This document shows, piece after piece, positions 62,478 through 64,000 of a stretch of DNA of 64,000 nt; position 1 is the stretch's first letter, and every line of letters starts with the position of its first letter. The notes under the pieces were generated by a model. That model saw only the letters and a list, made by a program, of their open reading frames with translations. It searched no databases and was not told the DNA's origin. Origin of the DNA: Hygrophila difformis (lineage: Eukaryota; Streptophyta; Magnoliopsida; Lamiales; Acanthaceae); assembly GCA_030278955.1 (NCBI GenBank), contig JAOANR010000006.1:58618915-58682914 (forward strand), in the 5' to 3' direction. Made by a program: the position numbers and the translations under genes.

Positions 62478-63893
62478 GGTCCAGTTAGGGTGCAATCAAC
62501 AAATCCCGCAGCACATCAAGGCAGCGATCTGAAGCGTCTGTTTAAAATCCAAGGGTTGTAAATGATAAAGGGTATAATTGTCATAACACAATAATAGTTC
62601 ATTTTAAAAACAATGCATTTCAGCGATACAACAAGTATTTTAGACATGTTATCATATCTAATATTTGGTAACTCTATATTTAGTATGTTATCATATTTAT
62701 TATTTGGTAAATCATATCAAATATTTGGTAATCCATATCTAATATTTCAAATAATATCTTTTTATGATCATTTCAGCGATCTTACAAAAAACAATTAAGT
62801 GATGCTATAAAATATATTTCAGGGACCACAAGTAGAGGAATTCAGCGACAGTATCTAGCATAATTCAGCGATGGTACCAAGAATAATTCAGCGATGGTAC
62901 CAAGAATAATTCAGCGATGCAACCTATAATGATTCAGCGATGCTACCAAAAATAATTATGTGATGCTACCAAAAATAATGAAGGGATGCTATCAAATATA
63001 TTTCACCGACCGTATCTAGCATAATTCAGCGATGATACCAAGAATAATTCAGCGACGCAACCTAGAATAATTCAGCGATGCTACCAAAAACAATTCTGTG
63101 ATGCTATCAAAAATAATGAAGGGATGCTATCAAATATATTTCAGCGAGATCAGGTAGAGTAATTCAGCGATGGTACCAAGCAGAATTCAGCGACACTACC
63201 AAGAATGATTCAGCGATGCTACCAAAAACAATTCTGTTATCATATCTAATATTTGGTAAATAATATCATATCTAATATTTGGTAAACCTATATTTAGTAT
63301 GTTATCATATCTAATATTTGGTAAATAATATCATATCTAATCTAATATTTTCAAATAATCATCAATGAATGGTAACAAATATATTAATAGATAATTTCAA
63401 ATAAAAAATATTTAAGCGACACTAATCTAGAAGAGTTCAGCATTCAGCCACATTACACAGAAGAATTCAGCGACGCTACAAAGAAGAATTCAGCGAGGCT
63501 GTCAAGAAGAATTCAGCGATGCTATGAAGAATAATTCAGCGATGCTATGAAGAATAATTCAGCGACTCAACTAGAATATTTCGGGTACGTCTTCATGAAC
63601 AATTCAATGACTTTATTTAAAAATATTTCAGCGACGTATATCTATGTATAGCAGCATAATTAAGCAAATTGGAGGGTAGTATGATATCAATCCTTGAAAT
63701 GCAAAGAAGAAGAGAAGAAGAACGGAAGAAGACGGAAGAAGAAGAAGAAGAACGTTCATTCCCAAATAATATAGCAAATTTACTATTTTAACCTTCAAGT
63801 TAATCTCAACCGTTGATTTACAAAATTAATCAATGGTGGGAATCTTCCGCAGCACATCAAGTCAAATGACTTGATCGCACCCTAACCAAAACC
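62478..63893. mobile_element. TIR-bounded element filled with a minisatellite
   Basis: The left end GGTCCAGTTAGGGTGCAATC and the complement of the right end (GGTTTTGGTTAGGGTGCGATC) form inverted ends. A direct repeat CCGCAGCACATCAAG lies near each end (62505 and 63848). Just before the right end is a hairpin (TCAAGTCA with TGACTTGA, 63858-63875) followed by CACCCTAACC. No transposase ORF was seen and the target duplication is unclear. It could be a non-autonomous Mutator-like element or a Helitron2-like element. Confidence 0.5.
62830..63570 (+). repeat. AATTCAGCGAT minisatellite
   Basis: There are about 25 imperfect copies of a 20-23 bp unit, AATTCAGCGATGCTACCAAG with variants in the second half, in two clusters separated by AT-rich DNA around 63240-63410. 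Confidence 0.8.
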
Positions 63894-63950
63894 AGTATAG
63901 TATACTTCATATGTTTTATTTTATTTTTTGTAATTTGTTACGGACTCAGT

Positions 63951-64000
63951 GTACACAGTCCAATGCACATCTTAAACTATTAATAATTCAAGTTCGTTAT
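63951..64000. mobile_element. Stowaway-type MITE, cut by the window end
   Basis: CAGTCCAATGCACATCTTAA and TATTAATAATTCAAGTTC match one side of the 41496 MITE. The rest lies beyond base 64000. Confidence 0.5.

Overview
The window is nuclear DNA of a flowering plant, most likely a eudicot. The evidence is spliced genes with GT..AG introns, a CC-NB-ARC-LRR resistance-type gene, Ty1/copia and Ty3/gypsy retrotransposons with plant-type primer-binding sites, tRNA-derived SINEs, and many Stowaway-type, hAT-type and Mutator-type miniature elements. Nothing bacterial or viral was seen. The species cannot be fixed from the sequence alone.

Region 1 (1-14650) is the most unusual part. One tiny leader exon (72-88) is followed by three tandem exons, each encoding an F-box/TPR-like protein and each with a splice acceptor in the same phase. 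The first copy is intact. The second is frameshifted. The third has a stop codon and a frameshift, and it runs straight into a roughly 4.3-kb reading frame carrying a 'putative plant transposon protein' domain. That frame is broken by three frameshifts and one nonsense codon. About 1 kb downstream a polypurine tract and a long LTR of Tat/Athila style begin at 8120, so the F-box array plus transposon frame probably form the 3' internal part of a large retroelement whose 5' end lies before base 1. A second LTR-like stretch follows, containing GC-rich hairpins spaced about 100 bp apart.

Region 2 (14650-31530) is transposon graveyard: a minus-strand copia fragment with its LTR (to 17062), a SINE split by a hAT element (17174-18106), nested Stowaway MITEs, a decayed chromovirus (21646-25951) and two chromovirus LTR-like blocks ending at 28842 and 30918. 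No functional host gene was recognised here.

Region 3 (31534-44767, minus strand) is the best candidate for a working host gene: a CC-NB-ARC-LRR immune receptor of about 1790 residues. It has one long first exon and five LRR exons, with all five visible introns in phase 0. Two LRR exons look like a duplicated exon pair. The introns are filled with a solo LTR carrying a minisatellite, a composite foldback element, Mutator-like and Stowaway MITEs, and a SINE.

Region 4 (45417-64000) holds a second copy of the composite foldback element upstream of the receptor gene, more MITEs, and a fairly recent chromovirus (48753-58746) with gag, protease, reverse transcriptase, RNase H, integrase and chromodomain but several disabling mutations. 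A hAT-type element with a perfect 8-bp target duplication, two SINEs, a second fragment of the same chromovirus family, and a TIR-bounded element full of a 22-23 bp minisatellite complete the window.
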